A DNA stretch of 64,000 nucleotides. It comes from Chrysoporthe austroafricana (lineage: Eukaryota > Ascomycota > Sordariomycetes > Diaporthales > Cryphonectriaceae). Each line of letters opens with the position of its first letter. Positions within the stretch are counted from its first letter, which is position 1. A model generated the notes under the pieces. The model searched no databases. It had not been told where the DNA came from and saw nothing but the letters and a program-made list of their open reading frames with translations. The translations under genes were made by a program, and so were the position numbers. The stretch covers positions 870,342 through 934,341 of the forward strand of contig JYIP02000007.1 in the NCBI GenBank assembly GCA_001051155.2. Direction: 5' to 3'. Positions 1 to 11,769 of this stretch are shown piece after piece.

Positions 1-903
1 CATCGGTGCTGATGGGGATGACCCATTCTGGGGCAGCAGCTTCTTCCGGAAGAGGCAGAAGATGTTTCTTGAAATGGACGGCTTCGACTACGCTGCCATC
101 GAAAGCGAGGATTTTGGAGCAATTTGGGCGTGAGCTACAATGGCCTACTTTTGTTCAAGTTTTTTTTCTTTGAGGCGGGGGGGGGGCTCTATTCAGCTAA
201 CTTCGCGCGCAGGGCAAGAAACTCAATCACTGCTGCGGGCTGGGCCATCTTTGATATATATCGAGATCCTGAGCTGCTCGCTAGCGTAAGAGCCGAAGTT
301 GATGCCAGTGCGCTTAAAAGTGCAGACGGCCGCATCCGGTTCGATATCGACCAACTGCTCCGCTTGCCAGTCCTGCAAGCCGTCTATGCCGAGACACTGC
401 GCCTCAGGATGCACTTTTACATTATCAGGATGCCAGATAGGGTTGACATGAATATCCGAGACTGGATCATACCGAGGCGAAAGATCATCGTCACGCCAAC
501 GACGGTGGCACACATGGATCCTGGAGCATGGAGCACTGGCTTGAAAAACGAGCACCCTGTCGACCAGTTCTGGGTTGGAAGATTCCTCCAATATCCATCC
601 AAGATTGAAAGTAGCAATTCTCAACCACACGGTTCTGCTTCTTCAGCATTCTCGACGAAAGGGCTCGAAGGGTCGTGGATTCCCTACGGTGGTGGGCCGC
701 GACAATGTCCCGGGCGGCACTTTGCCAAACGCCAAATATTACTCACGATCGCCTTGATGGTAAGCCTGTTTGACTGCGAGATACTAGAGGAGGGTAGAGA
801 CGTGCAGGAGGACTCCACACTCAAGGGTTTCGGCATTGGCATATCGCATCCAGCTGGCAAGGTGCCCATGCGAATACGGCACAGAGACAGGGGAAGCATT
901 TAA
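1..903 (+). CDS. Cytochrome P450, C-terminal half (5' end outside window)
   Basis: Heme-thiolate monooxygenase, probably ER-anchored; substrate unknown. Two exons are visible: 1-129 (frame from base 2) and 213-903, giving about 231 codons after splicing. The intron at 130-212 has donor GTGAGC, branch GCTAAC (196-201) and acceptor CAG; splicing restores one frame (AIWA joined to ARNSITAAGWAIFDIYRDPE), which resembles the I-helix region. Downstream are the ExxR motif in YAETLRLR and the heme loop PYGGGPRQCPGRHFAK with the cysteine ligand. The general style resembles fungal P450s annotated as CYP7B1-like, recalled rather than searched. The intron carries a T run and an 11-G run. No break is seen in the coding part. 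The N-terminal membrane anchor lies left of the window. Confidence 0.88.
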
Positions 904-1749
904 AGCGGCGGATTAGGAATGTATTTCGGGATAGCATAAGCAATACCTGGAGGCTCGCCTCTGGGCTAATAAGGGGATTTTCCGAATGAAGACCAGGCCC
1001 GCGGCAATCGGGCGACCCAGGCGGAGGCGAGGTAGGACAGGATGACAATAACTCTAAAGGGAGCAAAGTTTATTAGTAGATATCGGAGTGTCGTCAGGTA
1101 CGTCTCATAGTTAAAGAGATATCCAAACACGTTTCATAGCCAGTTCAAGGGACATCTCCATGCTCAGTAATGCTATAGCTGGGGTCGTTGGGCGTGCGAT
1201 CATGATTACTCCCGGAGGGCTACTAGCAGCTCTTAGGACGGCCTAGTGCATTTGTATGTAGAAAAAGAATCATTTTCCGTCGTTCAAAGGTAGGAGGTGG
1301 TCGTTCCACCTCATCTTTTAGCACTGTCAGCCGAAATCCATGTTCACCAAACAATCTGTAGCAGAGAAATTTCACCTGTGCTGGGATCCCTTGCAGTAAT
1401 ATTCCTCTCTCCGGCGGCGAGAGCTATGACTAGCACATCGATATCGGTCATGTTTCCGTAGCGATATTTAGCTCAGCAATACTACGGGGGCCGTGGCCAT
1501 GAGATTGAGTACAATCATTATCGCATTCATCCAGCATTCGCGATTGTTAGATGACTATCTCTTCAATACCTGTGACGTACAGCGGCTAGGCTATCATTGG
1601 CTGTGTCACCTTCAATTCGTGATATGGCAACGAGGAACGAGAACTCATCAGAAACAGATACCATGCTTATATAAACGCCTTATTGGAGCTTTGTAGGTTT
1701 TCTTTACAGCCCTAAACCTATCATCAACTGAACCCATGGAAATATTCCC
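904..1749. other. Intergenic, no gene seen
   Basis: Only short uncorrelated open frames on either strand. It holds the P450 3' region and the upstream region of the Ser/Thr-rich gene. Confidence 0.6.
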
Positions 1750-2451
1750 ATGATGTCCTCTAACACACAACCAGTCGTCTGGCTCCTTGCCAACGGGGCT
1801 GCCGGAGTCGCAGCTCAACCCCCCTCTCAGATTTTGACCTCAGCAGCCACCAATACCGTTCAGATTGTCAACCAAACAGGCGAACCCAGTCTGGCACACG
1901 GGGCTGATGATCCCACGTCTTCCGAGAGCCAGGCGAGAAGCCCCTTATCAGCAAGCGGAGTCGTTGCTGCCGTCTGGGGCCCGCAGGCGTCAAGTGACGA
2001 GACGACCTCTTGGTCTATCACGACGGCCTGGAACTCCGCGTTGACCGTCTCCGTAGCAACACCAAATTGCTCGACAGTCATTTTTTGTAACCCAGCAGGT
2101 CCGGCGTCTCCCCCCACTCCCGCAACTAATATAACAGGATCATCGGACGCGGCTTCTACGGTCTCGACAATAGGCCGCCCTAGCAGCGAGCCAACCGCCT
2201 CAACTCATTCGTCGCCATATATCCCCATCACTATAGTCCCTGTATCCAGCCTCAGCACTACATCGGGAACTTGGGGCTCCTCGTCCTCTTTGATGGGGTC
2301 CCTCTCAGTACCTATCACCATCAGCCCTGTCACGACTTCTTCTGACGCCGCTGATACATCTGCCAACCCAGTGGGTGGCAGCAATGACTCATCGAAGCTA
2401 CCAAAGGTCATTCCAGTGACTTCAGATAGCGGAGCTAACAAGAGATTCTGA
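1750..2451 (+). CDS. Ser/Thr-rich putative secreted protein
   Basis: Single open frame of 233 residues, family not recognised. Residues 1-22 look like a signal peptide: polar start, hydrophobic stretch VVWLLANGAAGVAA, then QPPS as a possible mature start. The rest is dominated by Ser, Thr, Pro and Ala, as in O-mannosylated wall or mucin-like fungal proteins, with N-glycosylation sequons such as NQTG, NCST, NITG and NDSS. Only two cysteines are present, in PNCSTVIFCNP. There is no hydrophobic C-terminal GPI signal; the protein ends SGANKRF. A GTGAAG directly after the stop codon leaves open a spliced 3' exon. The start is the first of two adjacent ATGs. It could be a truncated relative of a GPI-anchored wall protein. 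Confidence 0.45.
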   Translation: MMSSNTQPVVWLLANGAAGVAAQPPSQILTSAATNTVQIVNQTGEPSLAHGADDPTSSESQARSPLSASGVVAAVWGPQASSDETTSWSITTAWNSALTVSVATPNCSTVIFCNPAGPASPPTPATNITGSSDAASTVSTIGRPSSEPTASTHSSPYIPITIVPVSSLSTTSGTWGSSSSLMGSLSVPITISPVTTSSDAADTSANPVGGSNDSSKLPKVIPVTSDSGANKRF

Positions 2452-2959
2452 GTGAAGGGCGAAGACGGGTGGCTCATCCAGTCGTAGCGTCTGAAGCTGA
2501 TGATGTGGTGCGAGGGAGGAGGAAGAAGACATAGGATCACATAGGTTCTAAATTCTTCCGCACTGATAGACAATAGACAGCGAATCTCGTGGATACCGGA
2601 ACAATCGTGGGCTGATCATGGACGGATTGATGACGGTATATGGTATAAGATGCAATAGGTCTGGCTACCCGTAGTCATACAGAAATACACATAATGAGAA
2701 TCAGTCAAGTCCAGCTTCGAATAAGGTTTATGACCCTGTGGTATACTGATGTTTTCCGATTCCCCGCTCCAGTCTCAAACCCAGGACATAAAATCGTTGT
2801 AATACGTGGTGACGGTGTGGATTTCAAGGTGAGATCTCAAACAAATGAAATGTAAAGGTTCCGAGATCTTTGACGGTAGGTCCATCTACAGATCGTGACC
2901 TGTGGTTCGATGTGTTGTTAGTCAGGTGGGCTCGGGTATAGACGTTCATAACGGGGATT
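2452..2959. other. Intergenic between convergent genes
   Basis: No supported gene. It contains the 3' flanks of the Ser/Thr-rich gene (+) and the coiled-coil gene (-). Confidence 0.55.
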
Positions 2960-3409
2960 CTACGCACGGCCCAGAGCCTTTCCGCGCTTCGACACCTCCC
3001 TGGCATGGTACTGCTTGATCTTGGCCAGCCGCGCCTCCTCCTTGGCCTCGAGCTCCAGCCTCTTAACTTCCTCCCTCGCCTCGCGGACCTCACGGCGCGC
3101 CATCTCCAACACGCGGTCTGCCTCCCTCTCCGCGGCCTCCGCGCTCATGACGCGCTCCCGGGCCTGGATGATGCTGGGGTCCAGCTCCTCATTGCTGCCC
3201 CTGCCGAACTTGTGCAGGAGGCTGCCGCCGCGAGACGGCCTCTCGGTGGACGAGGACTGCGAGGTTCGGTATGTGGACGTGGTCCTGCCGGTCGAGGCGG
3301 TTGGTGTGGGTGATGGGTCGCGGCGGTGGAAGAGGCCGCGCTTCTGGGGAGGCTCCTCGTACTGAGGCTCTGGCTCGACCTCCTCTTCGCGGCGGGAGAA
3401 GAAAGGCAT
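2960..3409 (-). CDS. Small charged coiled-coil protein
   Basis: 149 residues in one exon. The start chosen is MPFFSRREEE (ATG at 3409) rather than a longer upstream frame, because the upstream extension is compositionally unlike the rest. Residues 1-35 are acidic and proline-containing. Residues 36-90 are Ser/Thr/Arg-rich and probably disordered. Residues about 95-145 form one long charged helix (ERVMSAEAAEREADRVLEMA...) with heptad-like spacing, ending in the basic tail KRGKALGRA. I recall similar small MPFFSRR-type proteins in Sordariomycetes but know no function. The high GC and helix-biased composition open frames on the opposite strand as well, which I treat as shadows. Confidence 0.65.
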   Translation of the reverse strand: MPFFSRREEEVEPEPQYEEPPQKRGLFHRRDPSPTPTASTGRTTSTYRTSQSSSTERPSRGGSLLHKFGRGSNEELDPSIIQARERVMSAEAAEREADRVLEMARREVREAREEVKRLELEAKEEARLAKIKQYHAREVSKRGKALGRA

Positions 3410-4911
3410 TTTGAGACTGTCGGTTATTGTGATGAAGTATGTAAAGAAGCCTAGAGCACAACCGACTATCGGTAGGTCTTGAGAGGTTTGGATTCTTGGC
3501 GGAAGAGATTGATGGCAAGAGGGATCGCTTTTCGGCTTGGGCAAGTCAACTCCTTTTCATCCATTCCCATCCTCCTCTCCTGCCAGCATCATCTCACCCT
3601 TCCCACCCTCCTACTGCCGTAGTGTTATCACGAAACTTGCTTTCGGGGAGAGGCAGCAGGGCGATCAACACGACATGACGTCAGGGTGGCGGGCCACAGT
3701 GGGAGAGATGCAGCCAATGGAATAACATGGGCGCATGCTGGTGAGCATGCCAAGCAGGGGTGCGATAGGACCCCTAGATTCCCCAGCCAATATGCAGGGT
3801 CCAAAGGTACCAGGGGGCACTGCAGGGCTACATCATCGTTCCTCGAGACTCTGGTGCCATCCCGTATCCCATTGATAGCATCAGCTAAGACATGTCGACG
3901 TGATGCTGGTCTGACCTGCCCATTTTTGGATGGCCTCGTTCATGGTTCATGCAATGTTACCAGAAAGAGATGCCTATTCAGCGTGTCCGGTTGTATTCGG
4001 CTTGGCGGTCTGAATTCCAGAAACGACCCAAGCTTCATCAACCTGGGAGGAATTTTGGTTCAAAAAGCCTGTCCAATCCCGGCCAGGCTCCCCTGCTAGA
4101 GCAAAATGAACCAGTTGTTGCTAGACTTTCACTCACACAGCTAGAAGAGGAATTCCTACACGTAACTTCCTCAGTGAACCCACCTTTACGGATCACCGTC
4201 TTCTAGGTTTTTAATTTCTGGTGCAACAACTTGCCTGTCCCTGGCAGTTGTCACCTGTCTATCTCACTTACGAAACTGTGAGGAATGACGTGTTGGAAGA
4301 CTAGAAGGCTGCAGAGAGACAAAGAAACACCAATAAAGAATGCTTGTACCTCAGTACCTGCCGTCATCCTTGTTGGTGGCTCATTCCTGTTCGGAGCAAG
4401 TAAAATGGTACTTTCAGTGGCACCAGTAAGAATGCTTTTAGGTACTCCTACAAGTACCAACATCGTCCTGCCAACCGGCTGTGGTCTGCAAAACAAATAC
4501 CTTTCTCCTGATCTCAATTTGTGAAATATGGGATAGTGCTCTAGATAATCACTTCCAAGGTTGATAATCGAAGGCACCGAAAGAAATTAGGTGAGCAAAG
4601 CATACCACCGTTTAAATACAATGGGGGTACTGTCTCAAACAAAATTCACATTCAAATGCCGCCGTTTGCCCCTTGTTGACAGCTTAGAAATTTCTCATCT
4701 TTACCCTGGTATCTAAGTTTAGAAGGTCCACATTTTTCAAAAAGCCACTGTATTGTGTGAAGCTCACAAATTGATCACTTTGTGACCAGTGCGAAGGAAG
4801 AGCTCTGACCAGGTTTGATCTCCGCCATCTTGATCCTTGGAAATGGCTTCCAAGAGAAATGTGACCAATACGGAAGCGGATGTCTCTCCTCCCATGGTGT
4901 TGCTTCGCTCT
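3410..4911. other. Intergenic, no gene supported
   Basis: About 1.5 kb with several short open frames on both strands but no domain, signal peptide or consistent splice pattern. 3410-3700 is probably promoter and leader of the minus-strand coiled-coil gene. Confidence 0.5.
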
Positions 4912-5329
4912 CTAGCTGTCCCTTGTCCAACCTTGCTTCTCAGCCTGCTTCTGGCAGTCGAAGGCGTGGTGTCGGTACAGATAGCTGCCATCCTGCTTCT
5001 GGACCTTGAAGTTCTGCTAGATTACGAGGTTGATGTTAGCGATCTCTATGCAGCGTTTAATAGAGAATACGAGCTCGGTTTGGAGAGCAATGTTTCATAC
5101 CTGGGCGATCTCCCTCCACGCCAGAATTTTTACAGGTCTGAGGTGTGACCACAGCGTCTGAAGCTCAGCATCAGTCCAGCACCACTGTCCCGACCTGTGT
5201 CGTGGTGCCTAAAAGATAAAATGTTAATTTCATAGCTTCTCGCACAAATGCCATAGTTAAATATTTCTCGAGATAACTTACAAAGCAAGTGCTCTTGTGC
5301 GCCTCGGCGGGATCCTTGCTTCTTGCCAT
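4912..5329 (-). CDS. Candidate Myb/SANT-like small protein, three short exons
   Basis: Assembled by hand: exons 5329-5282 (16 codons), 5208-5101 (36 codons) and 5013-4912 (33 codons plus stop), 85 residues in total. Intron 1 (5209-5281) has GTAAGT and TTTTAG. Intron 2 (5014-5100) has GTATGA, branch GCTAAC and TAGCAG. All junctions are phase 0. Exon 2 encodes CWTDAELQTLWSHL...LAWREIAQ, which matches the first helices and spaced tryptophans of Myb/SANT-like domains (WTxEE...L...WxxIA). Exon 3 adds the basic, aromatic YLYRHHAFDCQKQAEKQGW. It would be a DNA- or chromatin-binding domain with almost nothing else. The upstream in-frame stop leaves MARSKDP as first Met. The consistent phase and splice sites argue for a real gene, but without RNA support it could be a relic. 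Confidence 0.5.
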
Positions 5330-6703
5330 CTTTTGCAGAAGTGTTCGCCTTGGTTGCTGTGGAGAGAGCGAAGAGACAAGGGTGAGGCGGCGAAAGGTCA
5401 GTCTCTTGAGAGCTTGCTGTTCTAGTGTTGCTCAAAGACCAGGCTCGGTATTGGGTTTGTGCGGGAAGGTTTTTGGCTTCTCTAGTTATCTCCTCAGATG
5501 TGGCACTGGTGATGAAGTTGATAAAATGGAATTAGATCTGGTTGTTGGCAGCAGCACATTATATATTTGTTCCCACTGTAGATGCGATGGGGTGAAGAGT
5601 ACGTCTTCCACTTCGGAATTTTCCATTATGGGATGAGGTTCCAGTCAGAGAAGCTTCTCTGCTTATTGTCCATGCGCCATGGCAGGTTTCATTATAAAAC
5701 ATGCCTATCCTCGGAGGTGACATGTCACTTAGTGAAGCTGAGGGGCTGGCTTTTCGAATCCTTGGGACCTGTACTTGGTTGTTGTAGGCTCTCTCTAGAA
5801 ACATCGTAACCAAAATTAAGAACAACTTCATAGAGGGCCGGCATTCGCCTAGATTACTTACTAACCTAAGTATAGTGCCTTTCAAAGTCTCAAAGTCTAG
5901 AAAACTATATTAACTTAGAATCTTTTAAAGGCCATATGGTTATACTCGCGAGTGTTGGCCAAGGGACGGATTTTCGGCTGCGCGGCGCAGGCTACCCCTT
6001 TGGCTTGACTTGGCTAGGGATTGTTGCACAATTGGATACCATTTAGTGAGTATGTTTGCCTCGAGCATCGTCAAAGGTCCGTCTGGTCGGCTTCCAGAGG
6101 CTTCCTTGAACGGACCTGCAGTGGAGATGGTATTGTGTTAGTGAGACATGGCAACAAGCCCCACTGGAAGAACATGTTCACAGGCCGCCTGTAAAGAAGG
6201 TAGACGCGTCTTTCAGAATGCCTCTTCTGAGTTTTCTACCTAGGTAACGCTGTTCCAGCAATTCAGCAGTCAGCCTTACGCCAGAAGTTCCAGGCAGGCA
6301 TAGACATTTGAAGAAGTAACCACTCAAACTCATCAACATGCATAATGTGTCTCATACATGGTGCCCGAACTCGGACCCAGCACAAGAATCCCAGAAGATG
6401 GTATCACTGACACGATCTGCCCGACGCAAACGTCTGAAGTGCGTATGTAGTATCACCCATCACCTGAAACTTCCAAGATGTGCAGAAGAACTACCGTGTC
6501 CATCTCAAGTGTACGCGTAGATACGAGTCCCGAAAAGGGCCTCAATCTCAGAATCAGGAAAAAATATTCTCCAAACAGAGATGGTACTCCCCTTCCCTAA
6601 ATTTGCGCCTGCTCATGATGGTGATTCGCAACTCGGTCGTCCGCGGCTGCCCCTCTTTATCAGCCAGACAATTGTGGCTGAATGTGCCGACAGAAGCTCA
6701 AGC
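5330..6703. other. Intergenic, no gene seen
   Basis: Contains one TACCTAGGTA palindrome at 6237-6246. The plus-strand open frame around 6580-7330 is antisense to the GH55 gene. Confidence 0.55.
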
Positions 6704-9308
6704 CTATCCTTGGAATATGGAGAGCGATTCTCCGAAGACGTTCCAGTTATCATCCCACAGAGCAACGTCGGTGCCATTATAGGTGACCATGCTAATGCTG
6801 CCAATGGTATTCAGGTCATACAACACCACGTTCTCCGAGGCACCGGTAGTGTCTTCGATCCAAACGATCCGAGACTGGCATCTCTTCGATCCACCATATG
6901 GGCCATTACTACACGAGGTGTTGTAATTGTTGAAAAAGCTGTAGTGGCCTGGACCATAGATGACAACGTTGTTACTGTCGATGATGCGCAAGCCCCACGC
7001 CATCTCGCAAGGTGCCGTGAGATTGGCGCCAGATATCATGGCTCCGTTATCAAGCGAGGCGCAGTCGGTGGCAAAATCCGGGTCGTTCAGGTTGCTGCTG
7101 ACGTTGTCGAATGGATATGGCGCAGGAGGGTTGGGCTGGTAGTAGGGAGTCTCTGTCTGGATCTGACCCATCCAAATGTTCTGTGCTTCGTAGACCTGGT
7201 ACTGGTACAATGTCCAGTGCTCGGCCGAAGATGCGTAAGCCCATATGGGACCCCCTTGCGATTCGATGAGGAAACCGCGGCCACCATAGACTGTGATCTG
7301 AGTGTTGTCAAGATCTTCAATATCGTGACTATTTGATTCAGCATAGACTCCTGGAAGATAACCTGAGCGGCAAAGTGGGGAATCAATGCCAGTGATTTAT
7401 CACTTACTCAGCGACCCAGAACCAATTGTTCTCCAAATATAGGTTGGAAGCCTCCTTTGTGATATGCATGCCCATATACGCGGCTATACAGCTGGAATAA
7501 ACAACGTTGGTCTGATCCGGCGTCGTGGGACATTGTTCCTTTTGGAGTTCCGAGCCAGCGAATCCACCGACGCGGATGTGGACATCCCACATACCAGAAG
7601 GGTCTGGTTCACAGTCGCAGTGGCCCAGGTTGTACTCGATGAGTATGGCCCCAGACGTCGCACCCTGCGTTGAGACAAACATGTCACTCCACTCAATGTA
7701 GCCCGTCTGCCCTTGCTCCCCGATCTGCACTACCGGACGTGGGTTGCTCGTGTCGGAGAAGTTGGGGCCTGAGCCCATAATGACCGATGCGAGGGCTTCA
7801 CCAACGATGCGGGAATTTCCGGAAATACGGATGGTGTCCGTGACTTTATAGTACCCTGCATCGACGAATCCGACGTAGCCTTGATCATAGTGTTCAGAGA
7901 TGAAAGAGAAGAACACGTTGAGAGAAGCGGTGTCATCTGTTGTGCCATCACCCTTGGCACCAAAGCTACGAGGAGAGACGAAAAGGTTCGCAGGTACGTC
8001 CTCATACTGAGGCTTGGAACGCACGTAGTACTGACTGCCGTTCTTCAAAGCCGATGGCGCCGGGAACCAGTCGTTAGGGCCATCGAAGACGAACTCTGGT
8101 CCACTGGGTGTGTAGACATTGCCCTGGAGACTCATTAGCCACACGTAACCCAATTTCTGTGCAAGAAGACTTACAAGGACCTTGCCAGTGATGAGGGTTG
8201 CATTATAACCCGTGCCCTGGATCAAGGTATTCTCGGTGGGTCCTTGGAGGATAGAGGTGACGTTGACAAAGGCGACGTTTTCCATGACCAGAGAGTCTCG
8301 ACTCTTCATCTGACCGGGAGCAGTGGCGCTGACGTTAGTGATGATCCCCAACGGAGTGTTGTAGAAGAGGCTGTCCAGAATGATTGCTGAGCCGACAGCA
8401 GACGCGGTCAAATTAATGCCGACGCCGCAGTCTACGATCGTGACGTCCTTGTAGACCCAAAACCAATCCCATAGCTGCTGGATGGCAGTCTGGCAGTTGA
8501 CGAAGGTCAAGTTGCGGGTCGTGTACTGTTGGTTGCCGAACTGGGCACCGATCTCGCCGCCGTAGAAGGTTAAGTCGCCTAGATAACCACCACTGCCGCC
8601 CTCCATGAAGATTCCAACATGCTTGTTCCCAGGCTCCTGGGAGAGCTCAAAAACAACATTCTGTATGGAAGTGGCCTGCGCTGAAGGCCAGTGGATACCA
8701 GCAATGCTGGTATCAGCGGGAAGGTCCGTGGTATCAATGACCAAGTTGCGAACTTGGCGACAGAACACATTGGTGTCAGTGTAGGAAAGCTGACCATCAG
8801 TAAAGTTGTACTGGTCTCCATCGATGACGCCGATGCCGGTCCCAGTGTTGAAGGTAGGTGAGGCTTTGATGACAGGCATGGTGCTGGGATCGCCAACCAG
8901 CTGTGTGTAGTAGAAATCCAAGATGGCAGACGATATGAGATAGGTTCTATAGAGACATCAGCTATTCAATCCTTTTTGTCTCACTGACAGCAACAGGTTC
9001 GAAGTTTACCCGGCAGGGAAGTATACGGTAGCAGGAGTGGTTGACGAGCTGACACAAGTTCCGTCAAAGCCACATCGATTTCCACTACTGATGGCAGAGT
9101 TGATGGCATCAGTATCGTCGACTACTCCGTCACCAACTGCACCAAAATCCTTGACACTCCTGAAGATTTGATAGGAGGATGCGTCGGGATTGAAGGAGGC
9201 GATTCCTTGATGGGGGATGTCCTCCATCCAGAAGGCAGATACCAACTGGATGAGGCATGAGATGACCCCGATCAGGCTGTGTATCGATGTCCAGCTCTGC
9301 ATTTTCAT
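6704..9308 (-). CDS. Glycoside hydrolase family 55, exo-beta-1,3-glucanase-like
   Basis: Secreted enzyme acting on beta-1,3-glucan of fungal or plant walls. Four exons: 9308-9010, 8946-8175, 8123-7408 and 7328-6704, 803 residues. Intron 1 (8947-9009) joins YFPAG to TYLISSAILDFYYTQL. Intron 2 (8124-8174) is a 51-nt in-frame GTAAGT...CTCCAG intron. Intron 3 (7329-7407) joins WFWVA to DHDIEDLDNTQITVYGGRG, a typical GH55 stretch. A signal peptide is visible (MKMQSWTSIHSLIGVISCLIQLVSA). GH55 proteins have two tandem beta-helix domains, and both N-terminal signatures are present: DFGAVGDGVVDDTDAIN in exon 1 and SFGAKGDGTTDDTASLN in exon 3. Full length for the family. The first in-frame ATG is at 9308. 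Intron 2 is the least certain junction, because the frame reads through it. Confidence 0.92.
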
Positions 9309-10700
9309 CTCAGCCAAAGCCAGTCCCAATAGAGAGATGAGGATAGGAAGAGGTGACGTCGGGGTTGAACTAGGTGAGATGGGACGTCAAAGGGAGGGGA
9401 CAGCTCAGAATGTAGGAGTGGTGCAAGCTCAAGGTCAAGATTGAGAAGGTGTCGACGGTGAGAAAGTGATTTCGTAATCTTCTTCAGACCTAGATGCTGA
9501 GAGCACAGGTCTTGGTAAAAAAGGAAGGTGCAGGAAGGACAACACGGGCAAGGTCCCACAAATCAGCGCGGTGGGAGACAAACGTGAATGTTGGTGTAGC
9601 CTGACTTCGAGTCAATCGGCGCTGATAAACGAGCGAACATTGCAAAGGCAGATACACAGGTAGGTGGTCAGGCGCTACCTAGGTAGACAGTGCGAAACAG
9701 AATAGCTAACACATTAGGTGGGAGGCTTCTCATTCACCTCATGTGTCTGTGATTTGCTTCTTTGCCCAGCATCAAGGGCCTCAGAACTCGACAGCAAGAT
9801 AATATCACTCGGGTCTAGTAGTCCCTAGCTTACTGATGTGTTCCCTCATCCACATGGGAACAAGGATCTCCAAATTGCTACATGGAATTCTATAACATGT
9901 CATGGTCCTCCAAGCCCTTCATCCCACATCATCAAAAAATCGTCTCAGGTTGAGTGCAGTGGACAACATATGCACTGTTAAGCTTGATATGAACAGAGTC
10001 ACATGTTGGATCTCGTTCTTCTGGTGCCAGCAACATCCATCAGAGCATGCTTTTGTCTGATCAAGTTGAGGAGATTCTTAATATTTTTACACTAATTGCC
10101 TGGGCGATCAATAATGATGAGACGGGTCCCCGAATATTTCTAGCTTAAGTGCTGAGAGAATAGATGCCAACCTCTATAGAACTGATGACCAAACTCAATC
10201 CTCTTCCTAGCTCTGTGATCTCGAGACATATGATAATTATCCAAGTAGAGGGAGGGAACTTCTCTAGAGATTGTTATGCAGGCTGCAGGAGAATGGTGGC
10301 ATTCAATAAATATCTATCAAAGCAGTAGCCTGTTCCAAGAAATTATAATCTCCTTTGTAGTGACTCTTTGCTTCTAGGATAGAGCCTTTGTTGAAGGTTG
10401 TCTGAAGTCGAAGCCATGGCTATTTCGGATTGTACTGTCCTTCGAGGCTTCAGTTTTGGGGGGGGGGGTTGAGCCCTAACCCTTGCCCCTGCAGGGATCA
10501 TCCAGCCAGCCAGAGAATGGAGGCTGCACGTTGATCCAGGGAGGGGGCCTGCCAAGCTCGACAAAGCCGAAGTCGTTTGCAGACGCGCGACGTCTTCGCG
10601 CCCAACTCTTGGGGACGAGATTCCGTCGCTTGCCAACTTGGTCTGTTCGACTCTCGTTTCTCTAATCCTGTTTACACCATACAACAACCGCGTCCCAATC
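9309..10700. other. Divergent intergenic region GH55 / RNPS1-like
   Basis: About 1.4 kb holding both 5' regions. It contains a TACCTAGGTA palindrome (9676-9685) and an 11-G run (10458-10468). No gene supported. Confidence 0.6.
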
Positions 10701-11769
10701 ATGCCATCGCGATCACGGTCACGGTCACGATCACGCGACGAGCCGCCTCGTTCGCGGTCGTACAGCTCCCGATCCAGAAGCAGGTCGCAATCGGTGTCAC
10801 GCCGTCATTCACCTTCCAGAGATTCTCGCGCGCCACGCCGTCGCAATGGTCGGGATCGTGACAGCCGGAGCCGCACTCGGAGCCGTAGCTACAATAGGGA
10901 CGATAGCAGGATGCGCAGCGTGAGTCGTGGTCGCAGTCGCTCCCGCAGCGAGAGTCCGCTGAGGAGCACAAAGGTCTGTCAACCACCCTTCCCACTCTTC
11001 GCCAGGACGCCTCTAGCAGCCACTGACTTTCGAGGCAGATTGTCGTCGAGCGATTGACGAAGAATGTGACTGAGGATCATTTGCGCGAAATCTTTGGCCA
11101 GTACGGTGACATTGACGACATGGACGTGCCTTTGAGCCGCCAATGTAAGCTTCCTCTACTCTCTACCTCGTTCCTGTCTGGTGCTGACAGCTTTGACTTC
11201 CAGATGGAACCAACCGTGGAGCCGCTTACATTCTCTATGTGAATGAGGCCGACGCTGAAGCCGCCATTGCACACATGCACGAAGCACAACTCGACGGTGC
11301 CACCATCAGCGTCTCGATAGTTCTGCCGCGCCGAAAATTCTCTGTTACGCCACCGACAGCAACGCGTGGAGCCAACTTCGACCCTAGGCTTCCACCTCCA
11401 GGCCGTGGCCCCCGAGGCCCCCGTGGCCCTCCAGGATTTGATGGCGGCCCACGTGGCCGAGGTCCACGTGGAGGCGGCCGGTACGGTCGTGGTGCGCCTC
11501 CACCATCTGACACTTGGCGGCCGCGGTCAATCTCAAGGTCAAGGTCTAGGTCTCCAGCCCCCTCCGCAAGAGCTGGGCGTTACCGAACGCGATCACCATC
11601 ATACTCGCGTAGTAGGTCGCGGAGCCCACCACCATCGCGACGCGGAAGAGGCAGGCGATATGAATCCGACTACGAACGGCGGCGTAGTCCTAGTCGTGAC
11701 AGCTACGGCAGCTACGGTGGTCGTCGAGCAGGCAGAAGCCGCTCAAGGGATCGAAGGAGCTACCGCTGA
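10701..11769 (+). CDS. RNPS1-like SR protein with one RRM
   Basis: Nuclear RNA-binding protein of the RNPS1 type, a splicing co-activator and exon-junction-complex factor in other eukaryotes. Three exons: 10701-10973, 11039-11144 and 11204-11769, 314 residues. The first intron is GTCTGT...GGCAG, the second GTAAGC...TTCCAG. Residues 1-91 are an RS domain starting MPSRSRSRSRSRDEPPRS. Residues about 92-169 form the RRM, with RNP2-like IVVERL, EDHLREIFGQYGDI and RNP1-like NRGAAYILYV. The tail is RGG/PRG-rich (GRGPRGPRGPP) and then RS-rich to RSRDRRSYR. An RRM flanked by RS on the N-side and RS/P on the C-side is the RNPS1 layout. Introns sit at the start of and inside the RRM. Confidence 0.9.

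Noticed and set aside
3005..3365. Two plus-strand frames with Leu/Arg-rich content
   Set aside because: Complement of the Glu/Ala/Arg helix of the minus-strand coiled-coil gene.
5559..5828. Minus-strand frame starting MKLFLILVTMFLERAYNNQV
   Set aside because: The signal-like start is followed by sequence without cysteines, repeats or splice support; too weak to call.
6581..7336. 251-codon plus-strand frame
   Set aside because: Antisense to the last exon of GH55, which has strong family motifs.
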